Part shown: positions 19,071-27,462 of the stretch, one piece after another
Numbering within the stretch: the first letter of the stretch is position 1
Layout: each line of letters starts with the position of its first letter
NCBI RefSeq assembly: GCF_004000235.1
Contig: NZ_RCIO01000007.1
Location: forward strand, 47,164-111,163
DNA: 64,000 nt
From: Mesorhizobium sp. Z1-4
GTDB taxonomy: Bacteria; Pseudomonadota; Alphaproteobacteria; Rhizobiales; Rhizobiaceae
Direction of reading: 5' to 3'
Notes under the pieces: generated by a model
The model's input: the letters and a program-made list of their open reading frames with translations, nothing else
What the model was told of the DNA's origin: nothing
The model's database searches: none
Position numbers and translations under genes: made by a program

Positions 19071-20389
19071 GGGTCGGTCCTCTTGCGGTCAGTGAGGCTG
19101 AGCGGGGTCACGTTGGGTGCATCCGAACCTGCTTCGCGCCGGTCCGGCTTTTCGTCTTCCGGAGCGGTGTCGTTGTTGGTCGGTGGGGCCTCTTCCCTGC
19201 GCCGCGCCGCAATCGCGGCGTGAACATCAAGAGCACGCAGCATATCGCCGGCGGTGATGAGGTCGGCCTCCGTCAGTTCGTCCTCGTCACGGCGGATCGC
19301 GCCATGGACGATCGCCATGATGCCCACCAGCACGGCCGGCATGAGGTCGATGGAGATGGCGCCGGCCCAGCTTGGCAGGAAGCTCGATGCATAAAGCAGC
19401 ACGGCCTCGGCAGCCGACAGCGGCACGAAACGGCGCTCGGCGACGCGCGGCAGGGCGAGTATCTCGTTCGCGGCGTTGGACAGTGCCTCGGATTGCGCGG
19501 CAACGGAGGCCCGCACCCGCGCCATAACAGCGTCCTGACGGCCAGCGAGGTCAGCGGAGCGGCCGTCGGCAACCGGCGCAATAAAGCCCGCCGACAGGTC
19601 GGCTGCGGCACGGCTCACGGAAGGCGCGATCGAGGTCTGCTCAAGGGCTGAAATCACGCCGGTCAGTGCGACAGCCTCTTCACCGAACTGGTCGGCGCGG
19701 GGCGCAACCGCGCCCGAGCCGGATACAAGTCCGCGCATCGTCGCCAGATGGCCCTGGCCTTCCTCGAACAGCAGCGCAACGGTTTCGCGCGAAGCGGCGA
19801 TGCTGGCCTCCAGCTCACGCATTTGCGCCGACATCTGGCTGAGCAGCTGGACCACGCTGCCGGAACCCGACGAGCCGGTCAGCGCACCGGATTCCCGTTC
19901 TTCCTCGGCCAGCCGGGCAAAACGTTCGGAGGCGCGCTGGATGTCCGGCAGCAGCGATTGCGCCGCTATGGCATTGGAGTTGGCCTGGTCGAGATCGGCC
20001 GTGAAACCCTCAATTGTCGTCGCCAGATGCTGTTCCACAGCCGCGGAGCCCGCCAGGGCAGCCGCATTGAGCCAGGATGACATGGCGATGATCATCGCCG
20101 ATCCGAGAGCCATGACGGCAACGAGCCCCAGGCGGGACGCCAGGTCGCGCACATCGGGCACGAAGCGGATCAGATAGGTCCAGAAGCCATAGATGCCGAC
20201 CGAGACGGCTGCAGAATAGATTACGGCGGCAAAGAAGATCATGGTCGCGTCGCCGTCGAGCAGGCTGCGCACGCCAAGATAGGTATAGACACCGCTCGCC
20301 AGCGCCAGTGTGGCCAGCACGAAGCGGGTCATCGTCTCCAGCGATGCGATCTGGCCGCGCAGACTGCGCGCAGTGCGGGCTTCACTCAT
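19067..20389 (-). CDS. Membrane protein with large central coiled-coil-like region
   Basis: About 440 residues from ATG 20389 (AGGAAG upstream). Three hydrophobic segments lie within residues 20-125. They are followed by roughly 200 residues rich in Ala, Glu, Gln and Ser with a helical, methyl-acceptor-like character, then one or two hydrophobic segments near 355-390 and a charged cytoplasmic tail. I do not recognise a named family. It is coupled by a 4-nt overlap to the ClpP-like gene downstream, which suggests that the two act together, for example as a membrane scaffold and its protease. That is inference. Confidence 0.7.
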   Translation of the reverse strand: MSEARTARSLRGQIASLETMTRFVLATLALASGVYTYLGVRSLLDGDATMIFFAAVIYSAAVSVGIYGFWTYLIRFVPDVRDLASRLGLVAVMALGSAMIIAMSSWLNAAALAGSAAVEQHLATTIEGFTADLDQANSNAIAAQSLLPDIQRASERFARLAEEERESGALTGSSGSGSVVQLLSQMSAQMRELEASIAASRETVALLFEEGQGHLATMRGLVSGSGAVAPRADQFGEEAVALTGVISALEQTSIAPSVSRAAADLSAGFIAPVADGRSADLAGRQDAVMARVRASVAAQSEALSNAANEILALPRVAERRFVPLSAAEAVLLYASSFLPSWAGAISIDLMPAVLVGIMAIVHGAIRRDEDELTEADLITAGDMLRALDVHAAIAARRREEAPPTNNDTAPEDEKPDRREAGSDAPNVTPLSLTDRKRTDP

Positions 20390-20453
20390 GGTTAACGCTT
20401 CCTGAACGCCACTCGGCAACGCAAATCCGGCCAAGTCATGGCCGGCATTCGAA

Positions 20454-20804
20454 CTACTTGCAGACCAGCGGCGCTTGCGGAATTTCGCCGTCGGCCAGGC
20501 CGTACATGTAGCCGCGGCCTTTCCAGATGTGCGGCGGGCGGTAGCAGTGACGTTTCACGACACGGTAGTCGTTGCCGTGCCGATAGGCCGGCGATTCGCT
20601 GCGTTCCTGCTCCATCTCGACGGCGATGTGGCCCATGCCCACGACGATTCGTTTATGTCCGGACGGGCTCAAGATGATGAGATTGCCGAAGGAATCGTCA
20701 TAGACGCGTTCCTTGGCGTATGTGCCGGCAGCAGCCGGCGTCAGCGCCGCGGCAAGCAATGCCGTTGCAAGCACCAATCCGGTGCAAAATCCACTCATGC
20801 GCAT
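20454..20804 (-). CDS. Small secreted protein of unknown function
   Basis: A 116-residue protein from ATG 20804 (GGAAGGAAAG upstream; a second ATG two codons later is possible). It has a signal peptide (GFCTGLVLATALLAAALTPAAAG). The mature part contains two cysteines, including one at KRHCYRPPHIWKGRG and one at the penultimate residue, so a single disulfide is possible. No family recognised. A perfect CtrA-type box lies 47 nt upstream of the start. Confidence 0.7.
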   Translation of the reverse strand: MRMSGFCTGLVLATALLAAALTPAAAGTYAKERVYDDSFGNLIILSPSGHKRIVVGMGHIAVEMEQERSESPAYRHGNDYRVVKRHCYRPPHIWKGRGYMYGLADGEIPQAPLVCK

Positions 20805-20850
20805 GGCGCTTTCCTTCCCGTGAAAGGTGCCGCCCCCTCGGTTGGTCAAA

Positions 20851-20865
20851 TTAACGCATTCTTAA
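20851..20865. promoter_or_regulatory. CtrA-type box TTAA-N7-TTAA
   Basis: TTAA (20851-20854), CGCATTC, TTAA (20862-20865), exactly the consensus spacing for CtrA binding in alphaproteobacteria. It lies between the leftward secreted-protein gene (start 20804) and the rightward GNAT gene (start 20938) and could serve either. Confidence 0.5.
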
Positions 20866-20937
20866 CGCTTGTCACCCGGCGCGGAGGGTGCGATCCCCGG
20901 GGATCGATGAAAGTGGTTAACCGCGAACGGACACGGC

Positions 20938-21399
20938 ATGAGCCAGAATCCCGAGATCGACATTGCCCAGTTGCGGCTGAACGACGCGCATGATTTCGCG
21001 CCGCTGGTTGCGGGTTACGCGCAGGCGCTGAAACGCGGTGCGCCGCGCCGCCCGGACGATTTTTATGCCGAGACGCTGCTGCAGGATCGCGGCATCGAGA
21101 TCTATGGCGCGCGCATCGACGGCGCGCTGGTGGGCTTTATCATGTTTGCCGACCAGCCGGAGCCGGTGTCGGGAATGCGCTGCGGTGTGGTCGACCATAT
21201 CTACGTGCATCACGACCACCGCCAGAAGGGAATCGCCAAGGCGCTGGTCGACGTTCTGGCGGATCAGGCAGAAGAGCGCGGCTGGTCGAAGCTGATCCTC
21301 AACGCGCCGCGCGTGCCGGAAGACGGCCGCAAACTTTACGAACAGATCGCGGCGCCAGCCGACTGGTCGAGCTACGTGATCCGGTTCGATGGGCGTTAG
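20938..21399 (+). CDS. GNAT family N-acetyltransferase
   Basis: A 153-residue single-domain GNAT protein. The acetyl-CoA binding region is VDHIYVHHDHRQKGIAKALV near residues 82-101, with the expected R/Q-x-x-G-x-A core at RQKGIA. A late beta-strand and the WSSYVIRF tail complete the fold. The acceptor cannot be predicted. Start ATG 20938. Confidence 0.88.
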   Translation: MSQNPEIDIAQLRLNDAHDFAPLVAGYAQALKRGAPRRPDDFYAETLLQDRGIEIYGARIDGALVGFIMFADQPEPVSGMRCGVVDHIYVHHDHRQKGIAKALVDVLADQAEERGWSKLILNAPRVPEDGRKLYEQIAAPADWSSYVIRFDGR

Positions 21400-21465
21400 C
21401 CGGCAACCCTCCCCGGCCGCCGCAGTGCTTGATCTCGATGGCGCTTTGCGCCTAGCGTCCGCGTT

Positions 21466-21840
21466 ATGACGATTTCAGCCGGGCGCGCGTTACGCGCATT
21501 TGTGTCGAGTATTGCCTGCGCTGCTGCGTTCGCGGCGGCGGGCTGCACCGGCAGCGGGACAGCGCAGCAGGTAGCGAATTCGCAGCCGCGGGTCGCAACC
21601 TACCGATGCGGCGAAGCCGGCGACATCCGAGTCACCAATACCGGTGCCGTGGTTATTGTCAGCGCAGCCGAAGGCGTTTCGGAAGAAACGGGCGAGCCTG
21701 AGGTCGCGCGTTACGAGCTGGTTGCAGCGCCGCCCAATCAGCGCAGCCGCTACGGCGCGGAGGGGTTGGCGCTGGTGCTCGAGGGTCGCGAGGCGCTGTG
21801 GATGAAAGCCGGCCGAGCGCCACTCGACTGCACGCGCTGA
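21466..21840 (+). CDS. MliC-like lipoprotein (putative lysozyme inhibitor)
   Basis: A 124-residue lipoprotein with a lipobox AAGC at about residues 24-27, so it is anchored in the envelope. The mature part shows the MliC/PliC pattern: YRCGEAGDIRVTNTG near residue 45, a GLALVLEGREALWMKAG strand near 100, and a terminal DCTR cysteine that would pair with the first. MliC proteins bind c-type lysozyme through a lid loop. The match is by pattern only and the usual SG motif is not clear, so function is tentative. Confidence 0.65.
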   Translation: MTISAGRALRAFVSSIACAAAFAAAGCTGSGTAQQVANSQPRVATYRCGEAGDIRVTNTGAVVIVSAAEGVSEETGEPEVARYELVAAPPNQRSRYGAEGLALVLEGREALWMKAGRAPLDCTR

Positions 21841-22011
21841 GCCGCTTTCGCCGCTTCCTTTCGACCTCAATCGATTGAAGTTCGCCCCTTGCGTGGACGC
21901 CGCGCCGTGAACGCCCTAAACAAGCTTAAAGACCTAGCGGTCCGGCTTTGACGCAGTGCAAAAACCGGACTAGAAAACCCGCGGTCCGCAGGATTGCGGG
22001 CTCGAATTTTG

Positions 22012-22027
22012 CCCCGCTCAGGCGGGG
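22012..22027 (+). promoter_or_regulatory. Stem-loop just upstream of sdhC
   Basis: CCCCGC (22012-22017) TCAG GCGGGG (22022-22027), a 6-bp GC-only stem ending 16 nt before the sdhC start codon and just before its ribosome binding site (GCGGGGAAG). A second weaker stem (CCCGC/GCGGG) lies at 21978-22000. It may affect translation or mRNA stability; no T-run, so not a terminator. Confidence 0.35.
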
Positions 22028-22043
22028 CGGCAGCGGGGAAGCC

Positions 22044-22448
22044 ATGAGCGAAACGACAGCCACCCGACAGCGCCCGGTATCGCCGCATCTGCAGGTGTAC
22101 CGACTGATCCCGACAATGATGATGTCGATCGTGCATCGCATCGTTGGCGCAGCACTTTATTTCGGAACGCTGCTGGTGGCCTGGTGGCTGATCGCGGCTG
22201 CGATCTCGCCGGCCTATTTCGATTTCGTCAACGCGATCTACGGCTCGTTTCTCGGCCGGCTCGTGCTCTTCGGCTACACTTGGGCGCTGCTGCACCACAT
22301 GCTGGGCGGTGTGCGCCATCTGATCTGGGACACCGGTTCGATGCTCGAAAAACATACCGCCACGAAGATGGCTTGGGCCACCTTGGCTGGCTCGGCAACG
22401 CTAACGGTGCTCGTCTGGATCGCCGGCTACGCCTCACGGGGGATGTGA
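22044..22448 (+). CDS. sdhC: Succinate dehydrogenase cytochrome b556 subunit
   Basis: A 134-residue membrane anchor of complex II, which holds heme b and the quinone site with SdhD. The start at ATG 22044 is chosen because [11 protein letters not shown], the family N-terminal signature, follows closely. [13 protein letters not shown] supplies quinone-site serine and arginine residues, and three transmembrane segments follow. [15 protein letters not shown] holds the heme-ligand histidine region. Stop and sdhD start overlap (TGATG, base 22448). Confidence 0.96.
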   Translation: MSETTATRQRPVSPHLQVYRLIPTMMMSIVHRIVGAALYFGTLLVAWWLIAAAISPAYFDFVNAIYGSFLGRLVLFGYTWALLHHMLGGVRHLIWDTGSMLEKHTATKMAWATLAGSATLTVLVWIAGYASRGM

Positions 22449-22831
22449 TGAGCGACATGCGCACGACATTGGCCCGCGTTCGCGGGCTGGGCTCGGCCAA
22501 GGAGGGCACGGAGCATTTCTGGCGGCAGCGGCTGACAGCACTCGCCAACATCCCGCTGATTCTGTTTTTCGTAGGGTTGATCGTGGCGCTCAATGGCGCC
22601 GACCATGCCACGGTGGCGGCCACGCTCGGCAACCCGCTGGTTGCCGTGGTCCTGATCCTGGTGCTTGCCTCCGCGCTTTATCACATGAAACTCGGCATGC
22701 AGGTGATCATCGAGGACTATATTCACGGCGAGCTGCTGAAGATCGTGCTTCTGGCGCTCAATGTCTTCTTTCCCATCGTCGTCGGCGCGGTCTCGGTGTT
22801 CGCGCTTCTCAAGCTTGCATTCGGAGGCTGA
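22448..22831 (+). CDS. sdhD: Succinate dehydrogenase hydrophobic membrane anchor subunit
   Basis: A 127-residue second anchor of complex II, with three hydrophobic segments. [18 protein letters not shown] near residue 22 is the rhizobial SdhD N-terminus; [19 protein letters not shown] near residue 78 contains the heme-ligand histidine and the quinone-site Asp-Tyr pair. Its start overlaps the sdhC stop by one base, and sdhA follows after 5 nt. Confidence 0.95.
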   Translation: MSDMRTTLARVRGLGSAKEGTEHFWRQRLTALANIPLILFFVGLIVALNGADHATVAATLGNPLVAVVLILVLASALYHMKLGMQVIIEDYIHGELLKIVLLALNVFFPIVVGAVSVFALLKLAFGG

Positions 22832-22836
22832 TCACA

Positions 22837-24672
22837 GTGGCCGCTAAGGACAGTTCAGCCGCGGGCAACGGCGCTTATACCTATGTCGATCATTCCTTCG
22901 ACGTTGTTGTCGTGGGAGCCGGTGGCGCCGGCCTGCGTGCCACGCTCGGCATGGCAGAGCAGGGACTGAAGACCGCCTGCATCACCAAGGTCTTTCCGAC
23001 GCGATCGCACACGGTCGCCGCGCAGGGCGGCATTGCCGCATCGCTGAAGAATATGGGCCCGGACCACTGGCAATGGCACCTCTATGACACGGTGAAGGGC
23101 TCCGACTGGCTGGGTGATGTCGACGCAATGGAATATCTCGCGCGCGAAGCCCCGGCGGCCGTTTACGAGCTTGAGCACTACGGCGTGCCGTTTTCGCGCA
23201 CCGAGGACGGTCGCATCTATCAGCGGCCGTTTGGCGGCCACATGCAGAATTTCGGCGACGGGCCGCCCGTGCAGCGCACCTGCGCCGCTGCCGACCGCAC
23301 CGGCCACGCGATCCTGCACACGCTCTACGGCCAGTCGGTCAAGAACAAGGCGCAGTTCTTCGTCGAATATTTCGCCATCGACCTGATCATGACCGACGGT
23401 GTCTGCACCGGCGTCGTGGCCTGGAACCTCGACGACGGCACCATCCACCGCTTCGCCGCCAAAATGGTGGTGCTGGCGACCGGCGGCTACGGCCGGGCCT
23501 ATTTCTCCTGCACCTCGGCGCATACCTGCACGGGCGACGGAAACGGAATGGTTGCCCGTGCGGGTCTGCCGCTGCAGGACATGGAGTTCGTTCAGTTTCA
23601 CCCGACCGGCATCTACGGCGCCGGCTGCCTGATCACCGAGGGTGTGCGCGGCGAGGGCGGATATCTCGTCAACTCAGAAGGCGAGCGCTTCATGGAGCGT
23701 TACGCGCCTTCGGCCAAGGACCTTGCCAGCCGCGACGTGGTTTCGCGCTGCATGACGATGGAAATCCGCGAAGGCCGGGGTGTGGGCAAGAACAAGGACC
23801 ACATCTTCCTGCATCTCGACCATCTGGATCCCGCAGTCATCCATGAGCGGTTGCCGGGCATCGCGGAATCGGCGCGTATTTTCGCCGGCGTGGACGTGAC
23901 GCGCGAACCGATCCCGGTTCTGCCGACGGTTCACTACAATATGGGCGGCATACCGACCAATTACTGGGGCGAGGTGCTGAACCCGACCAAGGCAAATCCG
24001 GATCGCGTCGCACCCGGCCTTATGGCGGTGGGCGAAGCGGCCAGTGCATCCGTGCATGGCGCCAACCGGCTCGGCTCCAATTCGCTGATCGATCTCGTCG
24101 TCTTCGGGCGCGCGGCGGCCATAAGGGCCGGCCAGGTGATCGACCGTGAGGCGGAAGTGCCTTCAATCAACGAAAGCGCGGTCGAGCAGATCATGACCCG
24201 CTTCGACAAGCTGCGCCATGCCTCGGGCAACACGCCGACCGCCGCGCTGCGCGGCAAGATGCAGAAGGCGATGCAGGACGATGCCGCGGTGTTCCGCACC
24301 TCGGAATCGCTCAAACAGGGCTGCGAGCGCATTTCAGACATCTGGAAGGAGCTCGACGATCTCAAGGTCACCGACCGCTCGATGATCTGGAATTCCGATC
24401 TGGTGGAAACACTGGAGCTGGAAAATCTGATGGCCTGTGCAATCACGACCGTCTACGGCGCGGAGGCACGCACCGAAAGCCGCGGCGCGCATGCGCATGA
24501 GGACTACCCCGACCGCGACGACAAGAACTGGCGCCACCACACGCTGGCCAAGGTGAACGACAAGGGCAAGGTGACGCTGACCTACCGGCCAGTTCACACC
24601 GAGCCGATGCTGAAGCCCCAAGATGGCGGCATCGACCCGGCCAAGATCGCGCCCAAGAAGCGCGTTTACTGA
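22837..24672 (+). CDS. sdhA: Succinate dehydrogenase flavoprotein subunit
   Basis: Catalytic subunit of complex II, 611 residues, GTG start at 22837 with GGAGG upstream. The Rossmann glycines are in [12 protein letters not shown] (residues 25-36). The FAD-linked histidine is His58 in [10 protein letters not shown]. Active-site arginine and glycine residues lie in [11 protein letters not shown]. It carries out succinate to fumarate oxidation on the cytoplasmic face. The SDHAF4-like protein encoded at 4876 is the expected chaperone of this subunit. Confidence 0.98.
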   Translation: MAAKDSSAAGNGAYTYVDHSFDVVVVGAGGAGLRATLGMAEQGLKTACITKVFPTRSHTVAAQGGIAASLKNMGPDHWQWHLYDTVKGSDWLGDVDAMEYLAREAPAAVYELEHYGVPFSRTEDGRIYQRPFGGHMQNFGDGPPVQRTCAAADRTGHAILHTLYGQSVKNKAQFFVEYFAIDLIMTDGVCTGVVAWNLDDGTIHRFAAKMVVLATGGYGRAYFSCTSAHTCTGDGNGMVARAGLPLQDMEFVQFHPTGIYGAGCLITEGVRGEGGYLVNSEGERFMERYAPSAKDLASRDVVSRCMTMEIREGRGVGKNKDHIFLHLDHLDPAVIHERLPGIAESARIFAGVDVTREPIPVLPTVHYNMGGIPTNYWGEVLNPTKANPDRVAPGLMAVGEAASASVHGANRLGSNSLIDLVVFGRAAAIRAGQVIDREAEVPSINESAVEQIMTRFDKLRHASGNTPTAALRGKMQKAMQDDAAVFRTSESLKQGCERISDIWKELDDLKVTDRSMIWNSDLVETLELENLMACAITTVYGAEARTESRGAHAHEDYPDRDDKNWRHHTLAKVNDKGKVTLTYRPVHTEPMLKPQDGGIDPAKIAPKKRVY

Positions 24673-24674
24673 CG

Positions 24675-25112
24675 ATGGCGTTGGCGTCGGCAGGTTATTC
24701 AGGCGCGCCCCTTCCGGCCAAGCTTGGCCTGAAGGATGGCATCGATGTCGCATTCATCGCGCTGCCGCGCGAGTTGGATGATCTGGCGGCATGCCGAAGC
24801 TTCGCGAGCTCCAAACGGCTTGAAAGCTGGGACGCGCTCGCCGGCCAGTCGCTCGCCTTTGACGTTATTCACGGCTTCACGCACCGGCGTGCCGAGCTCG
24901 AAGATGCGCTGCCCGACGCCCAGGATGCCATTCGCCGCGACGGCATGATCTGGGTTTCCTGGCCTAAAAAGGCTTCGAAAGTTCCGACCGACGTGACCGA
25001 GGACACCGTGCGCAACGCCGCGCTTCAACTCGATCTGGTAGACGTGAAGGTCGCCGCGATCGACCATGTCTGGTCCGGGCTCAAGCTGGTCATCCGAAAG
25101 GACCGCCGTTAG
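24675..25112 (+). CDS. DUF3052-type protein inserted between sdhA and sdhB
   Basis: A 145-residue cytoplasmic protein. MALASAGYSGAPLPAKLGL at the start and DGMIWVSWPKKASKV near residue 90 match the DUF3052 pattern of small proteins without known activity. No signal peptide or membrane segment. It starts 2 nt after sdhA and ends directly before the sdhB ATG, so it is certainly cotranscribed and probably translationally coupled. A role in complex II assembly or control is suggested by position only. Confidence 0.8.
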   Translation: MALASAGYSGAPLPAKLGLKDGIDVAFIALPRELDDLAACRSFASSKRLESWDALAGQSLAFDVIHGFTHRRAELEDALPDAQDAIRRDGMIWVSWPKKASKVPTDVTEDTVRNAALQLDLVDVKVAAIDHVWSGLKLVIRKDRR

Positions 25113-25892
25113 ATGGTTGAACTCACGCTTCCCAAGAATTCCAGGGTCACCGAAGGCAAGGTCTGGCCGAAACCGGACGGCGCGTCGAACCTGCGCGAAT
25201 ACAGGATCTACCGCTGGTCGCCGGACGACGGCAACAATCCGCGGGTCGACACTTATTATGTCGATACCGACGATTGCGGGCCGATGGTTCTCGATGCGCT
25301 GTTGTGGATCAAGGACAATGTCGATCCGACCCTGACGCTACGCCGCTCCTGCCGCGAAGGCATCTGCGGTTCCTGCGCGATGAATATCGACGGCACCAAC
25401 ACGCTCGCCTGCACCAAAGGCATGGATGAGGTGAATGGTTCGGTGAAGGTCTACCCGCTGCCGCACATGCCGGTGGTCAAGGACCTGGTTCCGGACCTTT
25501 CGGTGCCTTATGCGCAGCTCTCCTCCATCGAACCCTGGCTGCAGACCGAGACGCCGGAGCCGGCCAAGGAATGGCGGCAGAGCCATGAGGACCGGCAGAA
25601 GCTCGATGGTCTCTACGAGTGCATTCTGTGCTTCTGCTGCCAGACATCCTGCCCGAGCTATTGGTGGAATGGCGAGCGTTATCTCGGCCCGGCCGTATTG
25701 TTGCAGGCCTATCGCTGGCTGATCGATTCCCGCGACGAGAAGACCGGTGAGCGGCTCGACAATCTGGAAGACCCGTTCCGGCTCTACCGCTGCCACACGA
25801 TCATGAACTGCACCCAGGCCTGCCCGAAGGGGCTGAACCCGGCGAAGGCGATTGCCGAGATCAAGAAGATGATGGTGGAGCGTCGGGTTTAG
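25113..25892 (+). CDS. sdhB: Succinate dehydrogenase iron-sulfur subunit
   Basis: A 259-residue electron-transfer subunit. The [2Fe-2S] ligands are in [16 protein letters not shown] near residues 78-93 with a further cysteine in NTLAC. The [4Fe-4S] and [3Fe-4S] ligands are in [16 protein letters not shown] near residue 170 and [17 protein letters not shown] near residue 228. It begins immediately after the DUF3052 gene. The last 30 codons plus 7 nt are repeated 156 nt downstream (25959-26055). Confidence 0.98.
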   Translation: MVELTLPKNSRVTEGKVWPKPDGASNLREYRIYRWSPDDGNNPRVDTYYVDTDDCGPMVLDALLWIKDNVDPTLTLRRSCREGICGSCAMNIDGTNTLACTKGMDEVNGSVKVYPLPHMPVVKDLVPDLSVPYAQLSSIEPWLQTETPEPAKEWRQSHEDRQKLDGLYECILCFCCQTSCPSYWWNGERYLGPAVLLQAYRWLIDSRDEKTGERLDNLEDPFRLYRCHTIMNCTQACPKGLNPAKAIAEIKKMMVERRV

Positions 25893-25958
25893 CCGCCGCC
25901 CGTTCATGATCTTTCTCTGATTGCCCGTCCTCGGACTTCGTCCTGCGGTTGGGCGGCT

Positions 25959-26048
25959 ATGAACTGCACCCAGGCTTGCCCGAAGGGTCTGAACCCGGCG
26001 AAGGCGATTGCCGAGATCAAGAAGATGATGGTGGAACGGCGGGTTTAG
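25959..26048 (+). pseudogene. Duplicated 3' end of sdhB
   Basis: A second copy of the last 30 codons of sdhB, including the stop TAG at 26046-26048, and of the next 7 bases. Offset from the original is exactly 156 nt. Over about 97 nt there are four differences (GCC/GCT, GGG/GGT, GAG/GAA, CGT/CGG), and all four are synonymous third positions, so the encoded peptide ([20 protein letters not shown] and onward) is unchanged. That pattern is expected if the second copy came from a functional sdhB of a related genome, as with an element that integrates in the gene end and restores it, rather than from decay of a local duplication. It has no independent start signal. Confidence 0.85.
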
Positions 26049-26069
26049 CCGCCGCTCAAGCCAGCTCGC

Positions 26070-26404
26070 CTAGCGCGGTATCAGGTCCGGCGGAAACGGC
26101 TCCAGCAGGAAAATGCCGAGTTGCGTGGACGAACGCCACCGAACATGAGCATTGCCGACCTTGATGCCTGAAACGGTGAGGTGAAAGCGCGTCGGTACAC
26201 CGAGCGTGCTTTCGATGTCGAGGCATGCCCCGTTGGGCGATTGCGGACGCTCGCATCGAACGCCCCGTAACCGCTATTGAAATGCAGCACCGCCTCGCGC
26301 CTCACGCGACGGCGTCGATCTGCACGCCGCTCCTCGAGTGGAGGTCCCGAGGTGGGGCGTTCGATTACAGGACGCCTTGTACCAAATTGAACAACATTGG
26401 ACAT
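26070..26404 (-). pseudogene. Frameshifted PilZ-domain (c-di-GMP binding) protein
   Basis: The start ATG at 26404 has GGGGGTGG upstream. The first frame reads MSNVVQFGTRRPVIERP, then ERRADRRRRVRREAVLHFN (the PilZ RxxxR region) to DASVRN. At about 26238-26242 the frame changes: the continuation SPNGACLDIESTLGVPTRF, then LTVSGIKVGNAHVRWRSSTQ, LGIFLLEPF is in another frame and ends at its own stop (26070-26072). PilZ proteins need the N-x-S-x-x-G motif, and the shift falls inside it; loss of 4 nt (or 1 nt) explains the data. In its present state it would make a 125-residue hybrid. Otherwise complete, so either a recent mutation or a sequence error. Confidence 0.75.
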
Positions 26405-26545
26405 TATCCACCCCCCGTTTCTGTTACTACCGGAAATATAATGCAATATAGATGCCAATATTTCGGCGATTATAACACAATCTTAAATATACTATTGGTT
26501 GCAACCCTGGCGACTAATACTCTGTTGCGAACCGTGGAAGTGCCG
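26405..26545. other. AT-rich intergenic stretch
   Basis: About 140 nt between the frameshifted PilZ gene and the hydrolase, strikingly A/T-rich (especially 26435-26500) compared with flanking GC-rich genes. It contains no ORF with coding character. It holds the upstream region of the PilZ gene. Together with the sdhB 3' duplicate it may mark an old insertion. Confidence 0.5.
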
Positions 26546-27262
26546 TCAGTCGCGCGCCAAGCTCATGATCGTTTCGGTCAGTTTGTCCGGCTGCGAGAAG
26601 TAGGCCGAGTGGCTGGCAGCGATGCTTTCCACGCGCTCCGGCGGGCTCGCCTCGATCAGCCGATCCTGGAGGTTAAGCGAGACAGCGCGATCCTCCGTCA
26701 GCCTTATGTAAGCGCGCGGCACGGTGCCATAACGCTCCGGCGTTAACCTCAGCGCCTCGCCGGCGGGGCGGAGTGGCTCGCGGCACAGGAGCGCGTGGGC
26801 GAGCGCCACATCCTCATCGCTGCAGTCGGCATAAAGCGCGTCGCGATAGGCCTCCGGCCGCAGCCAGTCCCAGAGTTCCGTCATGTTGAGGTCCATATTG
26901 GCCGGGATCAGCGAATCGCGGTCGGTCGGCGCCCATTTGGCGACGCTGTCGCCGGCCGGCAGCATGAAAGAGGCGAGGTAGATCACGCGCTCGATGCGAT
27001 CAGGATGCTTTTCTGAGAGCGCGGAAGCGAGAATGCCGTAGCGGCTGTGCACGACGATCGTTGTTTTGCGCTCCGCCGGCACGTGCGCCTCGGCTGCTTT
27101 CACCATCGCTTTGAGATCGATCGTCGGCAGAAGTGCCGGATCGCGTCCCCGGCCTGGCAGGTTGACCGCCGAAACCGAACCATGCGCGCGCAGGCGCGGC
27201 AAAACCTTGAACCAGCACCATGCGCCATGCCAGCTGCCATGGATGAGAAGGAAGTGTGTCAT
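26546..27262 (-). CDS. Alpha/beta hydrolase (MES/hydroxynitrile lyase-like)
   Basis: About 238 residues from ATG 27262 (AGGGG upstream). FLLIHGSWHGAWCW at residues 4-17 is the oxyanion-loop signature of the plant methylesterase/hydroxynitrile-lyase-like group. The nucleophile elbow is VVHSRYG near residue 72, where the usual G-x-S-x-G has valine instead of the first glycine and an extra-bulky arginine after serine. The catalytic histidine is in ASHSAYFSQPDKL near the C-terminus and an aspartate is in LTEDRAV. The triad is therefore present, but the elbow is unusual. Substrate unknown. Confidence 0.82.
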   Translation of the reverse strand: MTHFLLIHGSWHGAWCWFKVLPRLRAHGSVSAVNLPGRGRDPALLPTIDLKAMVKAAEAHVPAERKTTIVVHSRYGILASALSEKHPDRIERVIYLASFMLPAGDSVAKWAPTDRDSLIPANMDLNMTELWDWLRPEAYRDALYADCSDEDVALAHALLCREPLRPAGEALRLTPERYGTVPRAYIRLTEDRAVSLNLQDRLIEASPPERVESIAASHSAYFSQPDKLTETIMSLARD

Positions 27263-27462
27263 GTGAAGATGCCCCTGTTGAAGAGGCCACCCAACTATTG
27301 GCGCGGAATGCCGGCCGCCACCCGATTCCGGATCGCACGAGAATTGGTGCAGGGCCGGCGCTTTCACACAAGCCGCTGGTTCTCTCACGCAAGCGTGTAA
27401 GCCAGTGATTTGAACGGCGAAAAAGCAGTGCTAGTTTTCGCTGCGAAACCGGAGGTTCCCCG

